From DASUCS01 sp041166745 (lineage in GTDB: Bacteria > Actinomycetota > Acidimicrobiia > Acidimicrobiales > JACDCH01), in assembly GCA_041166745.1 (NCBI GenBank), contig JBEEGH010000019.1, positions 186,001-250,000 on the forward strand: a DNA stretch of 64,000 nt, written 5' to 3'. The notes below the pieces were generated by a model, which was given only the letters and a program-made list of their open reading frames with translations, was not told the origin of the DNA and did no database searches. The translations under genes were made by a program, and so were the position numbers. Below are positions 43,526 to 51,104 of this stretch, piece by piece; position 1 is the stretch's first letter; each line of letters opens with the position of its first letter.

Positions 43526-43988
43526 TCTCGTCGCGAAGGTGCTCACGGTTTCCGATGGCGTCGTCGCCGGCACCCGCGAGGACAAGTCCGGCGACGCAGT
43601 CGTCGCCGCGCTCACCGACGCCGGCTTCCGCGTCGTCGATCGACGCGTCACCGCCGATGGCGTGGAGTCCGTAGCGGCCGCGGTCGTCGAGTTGTGCGAC
43701 GGATTCGCGGGCCTCGTCGTCACCACTGGCGGAACCGGATTCGGTCCGCGTGATCTCACACCGGAGGGCACCAGGGCCGTCCTCGAACGAGAGGCTCCCG
43801 GTTTGGCCGAAGCCATGCGACTCGTCAGCCCGCTGGGACGGTTGTCACGCGCCGTCGCCGGCACGCTCGGCCAAGCTCTGGTCGTGAACACCCCCGGCTC
43901 CAGCAATGGAGCAGTGGAGACGCTCGCTGCGGTGCTCGACGTTGTGCCCCATGCGCTCGACCTTCTCGCTGGGGGACATCCGCACTGA
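43518..43988 (+). CDS. MoaB/MogA-family molybdopterin adenylyltransferase-like protein
   Basis: A 156-residue MPT-binding-fold protein of molybdenum cofactor synthesis. The conserved LTVSDGVVAGTREDKSG start, the TTGGTGFGPRDLTPE glycine-rich MPT site and the LPGS-like NTPGSSNGAVE segment are present. It is small and trimeric-type, like MoaB/Mog, not the fused gephyrin form. No other moa/moe gene is in the window. It starts with GTG inside the end of rsmB and precedes the rib genes by 21 bases. Confidence 0.88.
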   Translation: MADLVAKVLTVSDGVVAGTREDKSGDAVVAALTDAGFRVVDRRVTADGVESVAAAVVELCDGFAGLVVTTGGTGFGPRDLTPEGTRAVLEREAPGLAEAMRLVSPLGRLSRAVAGTLGQALVVNTPGSSNGAVETLAAVLDVVPHALDLLAGGHPH

Positions 43989-43993
43989 ACCCG

Positions 43994-43999
43994 TACAAT
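43994..43999 (+). promoter_or_regulatory. -10 box (TACAAT) of the riboflavin operon
   Basis: TACAAT differs from the TATAAT consensus at one position and lies 10 bases before the ribD GTG. There is no room for an FMN riboswitch between this box and the start, and none is seen upstream inside the MoaB-like gene. Confidence 0.5.
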
Positions 44000-44009
44000 C
44001 CCGGGGACC

Positions 44010-45008
44010 GTGCAGGCTGACGAAACCATGATGAGTCGGGCGATCGAGCTCGCCGCTGGCGTACGACCGATCACGTCGCCCAATCCCTGGGTCGGCGCCG
44101 TGCTCGTCACCCGCGACGGCTCCACGTTCGATGGTGCGACGGAGCGGCCGGGTGGCCGCCATGCCGAGATCGTCGCCCTGGATGCGGCTCACGCTGCGGG
44201 CGCAGATGTCGACGGGGCGACGATGTTCACCACCCTCGAGCCGTGCTCCCATCACGGCCGCACGCCCCCGTGCACCGATGCGCTCATCGCTGCCGGTGTC
44301 GGGCGCGTGGTTGTGGGCATCGAGGATCCAGACACGAACGTCGCCGGGCGGGGCGTCGAAAAGCTGCGAGCCGCAGGACGCACGGTGGACGTGGGCGTTT
44401 CCGCCGACAAGGTGCAGGCCCAGCTGGCGCCGTACGTCAAACATCGCACGACCGGTCGCCCGTGGGTTCTCCTGAAGCTGGCGGCGTCACTCGATGGCCG
44501 AACGGCGGCGCCCGACGGCTCGAGTCAATGGATCACCGGTTCGGCCGCTCGTGCCGATTCACATCGCCTGCGCGCCGAGAGCGACGCGGTGATCGTCGGT
44601 GCCGGCACGGTGCGGGCCGACGACCCGGCCCTCACTGTGCGCGACGCGGCTGGCAACGACCCGTTGCGCGTCGTGCTCGGCCTGGCGCCCGAGGGTGCGC
44701 GCGTGCACCCGTGCGTCGAGCTCCAGGGCGCCCTGCCCGACGTGCTCGACGAGCTCGGCCGAATGGGAGTCGTGCAGGCGATGGTCGAAGGCGGCGCAAC
44801 CGTTGCGGGGGCATTCCATCGCGAGGGCCTCGTCGATCGCTACGTGTTGTATCTCGCGTCTGTCTTGTTCGGTGGCGACGATGCCCGCCCACTCTTCGCG
44901 GGCCCGGGCGCGTCGACCATCGACGACGTGTGGCGGGGACGCATCACCAACGTCGAACAGCTCGGCGACGATCTGAAAGTCGAGATGGAGCCATGTACAC
45001 CGGGATAG
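44010..45008 (+). CDS. ribD: Bifunctional diaminohydroxyphosphoribosylaminopyrimidine deaminase/reductase
   Basis: A 332-residue two-domain enzyme for the second and third steps of riboflavin synthesis. The N-terminal deaminase (about 1-145) has the zinc motif GRHAEIVAL and EPCSHHGRTPPC. The C-terminal reductase (about 150-332) has LKLAASLDGRTA, SDAVIVGAGTVRADDP and MVEGGATVAGAF. GTG 44010 fits both the promoter and the family start (DETMMSRAIELA). It overlaps ribE by 16 bases. Confidence 0.95.
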   Translation: MQADETMMSRAIELAAGVRPITSPNPWVGAVLVTRDGSTFDGATERPGGRHAEIVALDAAHAAGADVDGATMFTTLEPCSHHGRTPPCTDALIAAGVGRVVVGIEDPDTNVAGRGVEKLRAAGRTVDVGVSADKVQAQLAPYVKHRTTGRPWVLLKLAASLDGRTAAPDGSSQWITGSAARADSHRLRAESDAVIVGAGTVRADDPALTVRDAAGNDPLRVVLGLAPEGARVHPCVELQGALPDVLDELGRMGVVQAMVEGGATVAGAFHREGLVDRYVLYLASVLFGGDDARPLFAGPGASTIDDVWRGRITNVEQLGDDLKVEMEPCTPG

Positions 45009-45595
45009 TCGAGGAGCTCGGTTCGGTTGCGGCCCGCAGCAACGGAAGACTCCGCATCAACGCTTCACTCGTGCTCGAAGACGTGTCCATGGGCGCGTCG
45101 CTCGCCGTCAACGGGGTGTGTCTCACAGTTGTCGATTGGGGAGCCGAAGGCGAGGCGGCCTGCGACAAGCCGTCGTGGTGGGAGGCCGACGTTTCCGACG
45201 AGACCTTCCAACGAAGCGCCCTCGGCTCGTTGCACGTGGGCGACCCTGTCAACCTCGAGCGGCCGGTGCGATTCAGCGATCGGCTCGGTGGCCATCTCGT
45301 CCAAGGTCACGTCGACGGCATCGGCGAGATCGTCGAGCCCGCACCGAATCTGCGGGTCAGCGTGCACGACCGCGAGCTCCTCCGCTACGTGATCGAGAAG
45401 GGCTCGATCACCGTCGACGGCATCAGCCTCACGATCGTCAAGGTGCTCGACGATGGCTTCACGGTCGCGCTCATTCCCCACACGACCGTGGTCACGACAC
45501 TCGGTTCGAAGGGCCCCGGCGCGCTGGTGAACCTCGAAGTCGACATGACCGCCAAATACGTCGAGCGACTCCTCGCATGGAAGAGTGCTGACTGA
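44993..45595 (+). CDS. ribE: Riboflavin synthase alpha chain
   Basis: A 200-residue trimeric enzyme that dismutates lumazine to riboflavin. It starts with the family hallmark MYTGIVEELG and has the duplicated beta-barrel: NGVCLTVVD in the first half and DGISLTIVKV in the second, with GGHLVQGHVDG between. The C-terminal helix (TAKYVERLL) is the trimerisation helix. The stop overlaps ribBA by one base (TGATG). Confidence 0.96.
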   Translation: MYTGIVEELGSVAARSNGRLRINASLVLEDVSMGASLAVNGVCLTVVDWGAEGEAACDKPSWWEADVSDETFQRSALGSLHVGDPVNLERPVRFSDRLGGHLVQGHVDGIGEIVEPAPNLRVSVHDRELLRYVIEKGSITVDGISLTIVKVLDDGFTVALIPHTTVVTTLGSKGPGALVNLEVDMTAKYVERLLAWKSAD

Positions 45596-46851
45596 TGCCG
45601 TTCGCAAAGATCGAAGACGCCGTGGCCGCCATCGGGCGCGGCGAGATCGTGGTCGTCGTCGACGACGAAGACCGGGAGAACGAAGGCGACCTCGTCATGG
45701 CGGCCGAGTTCGTGACGGCCGACAAGATCGCGTTCTTCCTGCACCACACGTCGGGCTACATCTGCGCACCGATCACGAGCGAGCGGGCACGCGAGCTCGA
45801 GCTCAATGCGATGGTGGCGCAGAACACCGAGAGCCAGCGGACCGCGTTTCTCGTTTCGGTGGACTACATCCACGGCACGTCGACGGGCATCTCAGCCTGG
45901 GACCGCGCCGCGACGATCGCCGCGCTCGTTGATCCGGCGACTCGACCCGACGACCTCGCGCGACCCGGCCACATCCTGCCGCTCGAAGCCCGTGAAGGTG
46001 GTGTGCTGAAGCGGGCCGGCCACACGGAGGCGACGGTCGACCTCGCACGGCTCGCGGGGCTCTATCCCGCGGGCGTCCTGTGCGAGATCGTCGACGAGAA
46101 GAAGATGGACATGGCGCGCGCTCCCGAGCTCGAGAAGTTCGCGGACAAGCACGGCCTCCTCTTCATCACGATCGCCGATCTCATCCGGTATCGGCGCAAA
46201 CACGAGAAGTTGGTCCGCCGGTTGGCCGAGGCCCCGATCCCGACCGAGTTCGGTGAGTTCCGGTGCATCGTGTTCGAGTCGGTGCTCGACGGCGAGCAAC
46301 ACCTTGCCTTCGTGCGGGGCGACGTGCAGGGCGCCGAGAACGTCCTCGTCCGCGTGCACAGCGAGTGTCTCACCGGCGACGTGTTCGGGTCCCTGCGCTG
46401 CGAGTGCGGTGTGCAGCTGGCGGCATCGCTCGAGAAGGTCGCCGAGGAGGAGCTCGGCGCGGTCGTGTACCTGCGCGGCCATGAAGGCCGCGGCATCGGC
46501 ATCGGCCACAAGATTCGGGCGTATGGGTTGCAGGACAAGGGCGCTGACACCGTCGATGCCAACCTGCAGCTTGGCTTGCCCGCGGACAGCCGCGAGTACG
46601 GCATCGGTGCCCAGATCCTCGCCGATCTCGGCATCACGACCATGCGGCTGATGACGAACAACCCGGCCAAGCTCGGCGGCCTCGAAGGTTTCGGCCTCGA
46701 GATCGTCGAACGGGTTCCGCTCGAGATCGAGTCCAACCCCTACAACGAGCACTACCTCCGCACGAAGCGCGAGCGGATGGGCCATCTCCTCGCCGAGTTC
46801 ACCGACCCTGACGAAGCCGCGAAGCCGAAAGACGAAGTCGATGTCACGTGA
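45595..46851 (+). CDS. ribBA: Bifunctional DHBP synthase / GTP cyclohydrolase II
   Basis: A 418-residue fusion that starts both branches of riboflavin synthesis. The N-terminal RibB part (about 1-200) has DDEDRENEGDLVMAAE and the acidic loop, and the HTEATVDLARLAGL segment. The C-terminal RibA part (about 205-400) has the zinc Cys set SECLTGDVFGSLRCECG, then GHEGRGIGIGHKIRAY and the catalytic LQLGLPADSREYGIG. Both active sites look complete. It overlaps ribH by 11 bases. Confidence 0.97.
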   Translation: MPFAKIEDAVAAIGRGEIVVVVDDEDRENEGDLVMAAEFVTADKIAFFLHHTSGYICAPITSERARELELNAMVAQNTESQRTAFLVSVDYIHGTSTGISAWDRAATIAALVDPATRPDDLARPGHILPLEAREGGVLKRAGHTEATVDLARLAGLYPAGVLCEIVDEKKMDMARAPELEKFADKHGLLFITIADLIRYRRKHEKLVRRLAEAPIPTEFGEFRCIVFESVLDGEQHLAFVRGDVQGAENVLVRVHSECLTGDVFGSLRCECGVQLAASLEKVAEEELGAVVYLRGHEGRGIGIGHKIRAYGLQDKGADTVDANLQLGLPADSREYGIGAQILADLGITTMRLMTNNPAKLGGLEGFGLEIVERVPLEIESNPYNEHYLRTKRERMGHLLAEFTDPDEAAKPKDEVDVT

Positions 46852-47338
46852 TGTCGTTGCCAGCAACCGGGAGCAACCCTCGCTCGACGGTCTCGGGCTG
46901 CGGGTTGTCATCGCGTGCGCCCGATTCAATGATCACGTGACCGTCCGCCTTCTCGAGGGCGCGCGCCGGGGGCTGGCCGAGTGCAAGGTCGACGATGCCG
47001 ACGTGACCGAAGTGTGGGTTCCTGGCGCGTTCGAGCTCCCACTGATGGCAAAGACGTTCGCCGAGTCCGGTGAGGTCGACGCTGTCATCTGCATCGGGTG
47101 CGTGATCCGGGGTGAGACCGCGCACTTCGAGCTCGTGGCCGGGCAAGCGGCCGCCGGCATCCAACGAGTGGGCCTCGACACCGGCGTCCCGATCGTCTTC
47201 GGGGTCCTCACGACCGAGAACCTCGAGCAGGCCCTCGCCCGATCTGCAGAGCCGGGCGGCGAGAACGCCGGCGAAGACGGAGCCCGCACCGCCGTCGAAA
47301 TGGCGAGATTGATCGCCACGATCTCGATGAGAGACTGA
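46841..47338 (+). CDS. ribH: 6,7-dimethyl-8-ribityllumazine synthase
   Basis: A 165-residue lumazine synthase that condenses the RibB and RibD products. Conserved parts are VVIACARFNDHVT, VWVPGAFELPLMAK (substrate loop), GCVIRGETAHFELVA (catalytic His nearby) and FGVLTTENLEQALAR. A short charged N-terminal extension precedes the fold. It completes the ribD-E-BA-H operon, and hisG follows by 4 bases. Confidence 0.95.
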   Translation: MSRDVVASNREQPSLDGLGLRVVIACARFNDHVTVRLLEGARRGLAECKVDDADVTEVWVPGAFELPLMAKTFAESGEVDAVICIGCVIRGETAHFELVAGQAAAGIQRVGLDTGVPIVFGVLTTENLEQALARSAEPGGENAGEDGARTAVEMARLIATISMRD

Positions 47339-47342
47339 GTCG

Positions 47343-48218
47343 ATGCTGAAGCTCGTGCTGCCCAAGGGGTCGCTGGAAAAGGCGACCCTCGAGCTGTTCG
47401 AGGCGGCCGATTTGAGCGTCATCCGCTCGTCCGACGTCGACTACAAGGCGACGATCGACGATCCGCGTATCGACGAGGTCCGCATTCTCCGGCCGCAGGA
47501 GATCCCGCAGTACGTGGCAGACGGGCTCTTCGATCTGGGTGTCACCGGCCGCGACTGGATCGAGGAGACCGCGAGCGACGTCGTGACGCTCGGCGAGCTG
47601 CAGTACTCGAAAGCCTCGGCCAGCCCGTTCCGCATCGTCCTCGCGGTTCCGCGCGATTCCTCCGTCGAGCGCGTGGAAGATCTGCACGACGGCGTGCGCG
47701 TCGCCTCCGAGTACCCCGAGCTCACCCGGAGGTTCTTCGAGAAGCGGGGGATCGACGCCGACATCCGTCTCTCGTACGGCGCCACCGAAGCCAAGGTTCC
47801 CGACATCGTCGACTGCATCGTCGACGGTACCGAGACCGGACGAGCGATCCGTGCCGCCGGTCTCAAGGTCATCGACACGCTGCTCACGTCGTACACCGAG
47901 CTGATCGCCAACCCGGCGAGCCACGACGACCCGCACAAGGCGCACGCGATGGGCCAGCTGCTCACGCTGCTGCAGGGCACCCTCGAAGCGCGCAGCAAGG
48001 TGCTCGTGAAGCTGAACGTGTCGGCCGCGGACCTCGATGCGGTCATCGCGCTCGTACCGTCGATGAAGTCGCCGACGGTCTCCGAGCTGTTCGGCGGCGG
48101 TGGCTATGCGATCGAAACTGTCGTGCCGAAAGCCACGATCAACACGCTGATCCCCGCCCTCAAGGACGCCGGCGCCACTGACATCATCGAACTGCCACTG
48201 GCCAAGATCGTCCACTGA
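47343..48218 (+). CDS. hisG: ATP phosphoribosyltransferase, long form
   Basis: A 291-residue first enzyme of histidine synthesis. The long form is shown by the C-terminal HisG_C regulatory domain (about 215-290, ACT-like), which is the histidine-feedback site, so no HisZ partner is needed. LVLPKGSLEKATLELF at the N terminus and IVDGTETGRAIRAAGL (PRPP loop) are intact. No other his gene is adjacent, so it is split from the main his operon; hisE, often next to hisG in actinomycetes, is absent here. Confidence 0.94.
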   Translation: MLKLVLPKGSLEKATLELFEAADLSVIRSSDVDYKATIDDPRIDEVRILRPQEIPQYVADGLFDLGVTGRDWIEETASDVVTLGELQYSKASASPFRIVLAVPRDSSVERVEDLHDGVRVASEYPELTRRFFEKRGIDADIRLSYGATEAKVPDIVDCIVDGTETGRAIRAAGLKVIDTLLTSYTELIANPASHDDPHKAHAMGQLLTLLQGTLEARSKVLVKLNVSAADLDAVIALVPSMKSPTVSELFGGGGYAIETVVPKATINTLIPALKDAGATDIIELPLAKIVH

Positions 48219-48228
48219 TGCGAGTGCG

Positions 48229-48432
48229 ATGACAGGCACCGTGTCGAGCTTCGACGACGCCGCCGGGCTCGGCATGATCACCAGCGATGACGGCAGCGAG
48301 TTCGCGTTTCATTGCACGGCCATCGCCGGCGGATCGCGCACGATCGATGTGAACACCGCGGTTGATTTCGAGCCTCGACCCGCCCGCCACGGCACCTGGG
48401 AAGCGGGCTCGGTCACCCCGCAGATTCGCTAG
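48229..48432 (+). CDS. Divergent cold-shock-domain protein
   Basis: A 67-residue OB-fold protein of cold-shock layout. TGTVSSFDDAAGLGMITSDDG matches the strand 1-2 start and an RNP1-like segment (GLGMI instead of KGFGFI), and FAFHCTAI stands for RNP2 (VFVHFSAI). Aromatic nucleic-acid contacts are thus partly lost. It starts 10 bases after hisG, and its last 20 bases overlap the 3' end of the convergent DUF1844 gene. RNA or DNA binding is inferred only. Confidence 0.72.
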   Translation: MTGTVSSFDDAAGLGMITSDDGSEFAFHCTAIAGGSRTIDVNTAVDFEPRPARHGTWEAGSVTPQIR

Positions 48433-48814
48433 CTGCGCTGTGCAGCTGGACGTACGCCATGCGCAGCTGGGCGAGGGCATCGACCAACGTCGGCTCGTTC
48501 TCGCCGAGCCGCCCCTTGACCCCTTCGACGATGGCCGCCATGGCATCGATCGCCACCTGGGCCTCGACGAAATTCGGCGGCTCGCTCGACAGATGGATCG
48601 CCGCGAGCTCGTACATGCCCATGGCGTGATTGGCGACGACCACAGCTGCGGGCACGGCCGCCAGCTGCTGGCGCACCTGATCCATCTCGGCGGCCATGGC
48701 CATCGCTTGCTCCCGCTCCTCGGGTGACAGCCCTGCGAGCGGGTCTTCCTCTGGCGCTGCGGCAGCCTCTTCTCGTTCGACGCGATGTTCACCATCGGGC
48801 GTCCACAACGACAT
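48413..48814 (-). CDS. DUF1844 domain-containing protein
   Basis: A 133-residue acidic protein of unknown function. An Asp/Glu/Ala-rich N terminus (about 1-40) is followed by a helical domain (about 45-120) with VVVANHAMGMYELAAIHL and EAQVAIDAMAAIVEGVKGRL, which match the DUF1844 pattern. The gene is divergent to infC in many actinomycetes, which suggests a link to translation, though none is shown. ATG 48814 lies before the conserved region; further in-frame codons upstream run into the infC leader promoter. Confidence 0.82.
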   Translation of the reverse strand: MSLWTPDGEHRVEREEAAAAPEEDPLAGLSPEEREQAMAMAAEMDQVRQQLAAVPAAVVVANHAMGMYELAAIHLSSEPPNFVEAQVAIDAMAAIVEGVKGRLGENEPTLVDALAQLRMAYVQLHSAASESAG

Positions 48815-48829
48815 GCGTGCTCCAAACTG

Positions 48830-48857
48830 TTGTCGGGGCCAGACCGACTGGTACCCT
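48830..48857 (+). promoter_or_regulatory. Putative promoter of the infC operon
   Basis: TTGTCG and TACCCT (48852-48857) are separated by 16 bases and fit a -35/-10 pair. The start would be near 48864, giving a leader of about 200 bases before infC. This is the longest leader in the window. It lies in the gap to the divergent DUF1844 gene. Confidence 0.5.
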
Positions 48858-48971
48858 ACGGCCCACAACTGAACACCGGAAGTGGGGCAGAGGTACGGCC
48901 CCCACCCGGCCACGAGCCGCAAGCGGCAGTGCGCCCGGGTCGATGACCAACCCCAACGGGGACCGTTGCGG

Positions 48972-49003
48972 GGCGGGTGTCGGCTCTTCGGCGCCCGCCT
49001 TTT
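48972..49003 (+). terminator. Intrinsic terminator within the infC leader (possible attenuator)
   Basis: GGCGGGTGTCGG (48972-48983) and TCGGCGCCCGCC (48988-48999) form a 12-bp stem with three G-U pairs and the loop CTCT, followed by TTTT. It lies between the promoter and infC, so it must be read through or resolved for infC expression. An upstream hairpin (CCCCAACGG, 48951-48959, with CCGTTGCGGGG, 48963-48973) overlaps its first bases and could compete with it. Confidence 0.7.
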
Positions 49004-49052
49004 GTTGTTCTCAGACCATGAAACCAAGCGTCAGGGAGGACCAACGCGATAC

Positions 49053-49073
49053 ATGAGGACTGATCCCAGATAG
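49053..49073 (+). other. Six-codon mini-ORF overlapping the infC start
   Basis: ATG 49053 follows a strong GGGAGGA (49034-49040) and encodes MRTDPR, ending with TAG at 49071-49073. This stop overlaps the proposed infC AUA codon (49070-49072). It could couple reinitiation to infC or be chance. The six codons contain no obvious regulatory amino-acid run. Confidence 0.35.
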
Positions 49074-49738
49074 CCGCGCTGGCGGGAACGAACGAGCCCC
49101 GGATCAACGATCGCATCCGTGCTCGAGAAGTACGACTTGTCGGAGCCGACGGCGACCAGATCGGGATAAAGCCGTTGCCTGAAGCCCTCGCCATCGCGCG
49201 GGAGCAAGACCTCGACCTGGTCGAGGTGGCAGCCCAGGCCAACCCACCGGTCTGCCGGATCATGGACTACGGCAAGTGGAAGTACGAGGAGTCGCAGCGC
49301 CAACGTGACTCCCGCCGCAAGAGCACCAACATCTCGATCAAGGAGATGAAGTACCGCCCGAAGATCGGCACAGGCGACTTCGACACCAAGACGCGCAAAG
49401 TCGAGAAGTTCCTCGACGAAGGCCACAAAGTGAAGGTCACGATCATGTTCCGTGGGCGTGAGACCCAGCATCCGGAACTCGGTCGCCGGATCCTCGACCG
49501 GGTGGCAGAGGGCGTCGTACAGGTGGCACGAGTCGAGGTCATGCCGAAACTCGACGGGCGCAACATGACGATGGTGCTCGCTCCCGACAAGAAGGCCAAG
49601 GCGGCGCGAGATGCCCAGCGCAAAGCCGAGACCGAGACAGCAACCGAGACAGCACCAGACGCACCAATCGAAACTGCCAGCGAACCGGCACCCATCGAAC
49701 CAGCGACGGAAACGACGAAGCCGGAAGACGCGGCCTGA
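49070..49738 (+). CDS. infC: Translation initiation factor IF-3 (AUA start proposed)
   Basis: A 222-residue IF-3. The N-terminal domain starts at NEPRINDRIRAREVRLVG and continues to VCRIMDYGKWKYEESQ; the C-terminal domain has IKEMKYRPKIGTGDFDTKTRKVEKFL and TIMFRGRE, with an acidic/Ala/Thr-rich tail. The conserved N terminus lies upstream of the first canonical start (TTG 49175). Between the in-frame TGA (49061) and the NEPRIN segment there is no ATG, GTG or TTG; ATA 49070 follows GAGGA by 10 bases. Rare starts are known in infC and let IF-3 repress itself. rpmI follows by 10 bases. Confidence 0.94.
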   Translation: MAALAGTNEPRINDRIRAREVRLVGADGDQIGIKPLPEALAIAREQDLDLVEVAAQANPPVCRIMDYGKWKYEESQRQRDSRRKSTNISIKEMKYRPKIGTGDFDTKTRKVEKFLDEGHKVKVTIMFRGRETQHPELGRRILDRVAEGVVQVARVEVMPKLDGRNMTMVLAPDKKAKAARDAQRKAETETATETAPDAPIETASEPAPIEPATETTKPEDAA

Positions 49739-49748
49739 GGAGACCGAA

Positions 49749-49946
49749 ATGCCGAAGATGAAAACCCACCGGGGCGCCGCCAAGCGTTTCAAGCTGACCG
49801 GCTCCGGCAAGATCCGGCGCCGCAAGGCCTACATGAACCACATGCTCGAACCGAAGCCGTCGAAGCGCACTCGGCGCCTCAAGCGCGGGGCCGAAGTCAC
49901 CGGTGGCGACAAGGCGCGCATCGAGCGTCTGCTCGGCCTGAAGTAG
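49749..49946 (+). CDS. rpmI: 50S ribosomal protein L35
   Basis: A 65-residue, very basic ribosomal protein. PKMKTHRGAAKRFKLTGSGKIRRRKAY-type sequence opens it, followed by HMLEPKPSKRTRRL. The ATG is preceded by GAGGAG (49737-49742) 6 bases upstream. It lies in the universal infC-rpmI-rplT order. Confidence 0.97.
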   Translation: MPKMKTHRGAAKRFKLTGSGKIRRRKAYMNHMLEPKPSKRTRRLKRGAEVTGGDKARIERLLGLK

Positions 49947-49962
49947 GAGGAGACAAGAAGCC

Positions 49963-50319
49963 ATGGCGAGGGTCAAGCGCGCCGTCCACAGCAAGAAGCA
50001 CCGTCGAGCCACACTCGATCGGGCCAAGGGGTACTTCGGCAACAAGAGCCGGTCGTACCGCGCCGCCAATGAACAGGTCATGCATTCGCTGCAGTACGCG
50101 TACCGTGACCGTCGCGCCCGCAAGGGTGAGTTCCGCAAGCTCTGGATCCAGCGGATCAATGCCGCCTGCCGCCAGAACGACATGAGCTACAGCCGTTTCA
50201 TCGCCGGCCTTCACACCGCGGGCATCGAGGTCGACCGAAAGGTCCTCGCCGACCTGGCCGTCACGGATCCGGCCGCATTCACCGCCCTCGTCGAAAAGGC
50301 CCGAGCCGCCGTCGCGTGA
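49963..50319 (+). CDS. rplT: 50S ribosomal protein L20
   Basis: A 118-residue, rRNA-binding early-assembly protein. RVKRAVHSKKHRRATLDRAKGYFGNKS starts in the first 30 residues, and LWIQRINAACRQNDMSYSRFI is the conserved middle. A GGAGGAG Shine-Dalgarno lies before the ATG. In some bacteria L20 represses this operon by binding its leader; whether the leader here has an L20 site was not seen. The stop overlaps the next gene (GTGA). Confidence 0.97.
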   Translation: MARVKRAVHSKKHRRATLDRAKGYFGNKSRSYRAANEQVMHSLQYAYRDRRARKGEFRKLWIQRINAACRQNDMSYSRFIAGLHTAGIEVDRKVLADLAVTDPAAFTALVEKARAAVA

Positions 50320-51104
50320 AGAAGAGCGGTCGGGGGGCGGCCCAATATCTCCACGCATTGGCGCGTCGCCGCACCGTTCGCGAAAAGGAAGGTCGTTACA
50401 TCATCGACGGGCCGGTGCTCGTCGCCGAGGCGATCCGCATGCACGTGGCCATCGAGGCGATCTATGTCGAGGCGGGCACCAACGAGTCGATCGTCGACGA
50501 CGCGACCGCCGCGGGCATCCGCGTGCATGTCGTCCAGCCGGGAGCCGTGCACCAGTTCACCGACGTGATGACGCCGCAAGGGGTCGTTGCACTCGCCCCG
50601 ATGCAGCCGCTCACGCTCGACGAGGCACTGGAGCGAGCGGCGAACATGCCACTGCTGGTGCTGTGTGCCGTCGCCGACCCCGGCAACGCCGGCACGCTCC
50701 TGCGAATGGCGGAGGCGTCGGGGATCGGAGCGGTATTCTTCTGCGACGGTTCGGTCGACCCGTTCGCGCCGAAATGCGTGCGGGCGTCTGCCGGTTCCAT
50801 CTTCCATGTCCCGGTGGTGAGCGGAGGCAAACCCGTGCAGGTGCTCGAAGCGATCGGCGGTCGCGGCGTGCAACGGCTGGGAACCGACGCTCACCGTGGC
50901 AAGCCCTATGACGAGGTCGATCTCACGGATCCCTTTGCGCTCGTGCTCGGGAACGAGACGCACGGTCTGCCCGTGGAGATTGCTGAGCAGCTCGACGGCT
51001 GGGTGCACGTTCCGATGGCCGGCGACGTCGAATCGCTCAACGTCGCGATGGCCGGATCGGTGATCTGCTTCGAAGCCGCGCGCCAACGCCGGGGCACGGC
51101 ATGA
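50316..51104 (+). CDS. SpoU/TrmH-family RNA 2'-O-methyltransferase (TsnR-like position)
   Basis: A 262-residue SPOUT methyltransferase with an N-terminal substrate-binding domain (about 1-100; REKEGRYIIDGPVLVAEAI) and a catalytic knot domain with VADPGNAGTLLRMAEASGI (motif 1), LVLGNETHGLP (motif 2) and VHVPMAGDVESLNVAMAGSV (motif 3). The place between rplT and pheS is that of tsnR/rlmB-like genes in actinomycetes. The target nucleotide is not known; a 23S rRNA site is likely. GTG start, overlapping rplT. Confidence 0.9.
   Translation: MKKSGRGAAQYLHALARRRTVREKEGRYIIDGPVLVAEAIRMHVAIEAIYVEAGTNESIVDDATAAGIRVHVVQPGAVHQFTDVMTPQGVVALAPMQPLTLDEALERAANMPLLVLCAVADPGNAGTLLRMAEASGIGAVFFCDGSVDPFAPKCVRASAGSIFHVPVVSGGKPVQVLEAIGGRGVQRLGTDAHRGKPYDEVDLTDPFALVLGNETHGLPVEIAEQLDGWVHVPMAGDVESLNVAMAGSVICFEAARQRRGTA

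Noticed and set aside
43989..44009. Possible FMN riboswitch before ribD
   Set aside because: Only 21 bases separate the upstream stop from ribD, a -10 box occupies them, and no RFN-like conserved segments were seen.
48943..49056. A 37-codon frame spanning the infC leader terminator as a possible leader peptide
   Set aside because: No Shine-Dalgarno precedes it, the peptide has no regulatory residue run beyond a Cys pair, and its overlap with the terminator is probably chance. It is kept only as a weak possibility.
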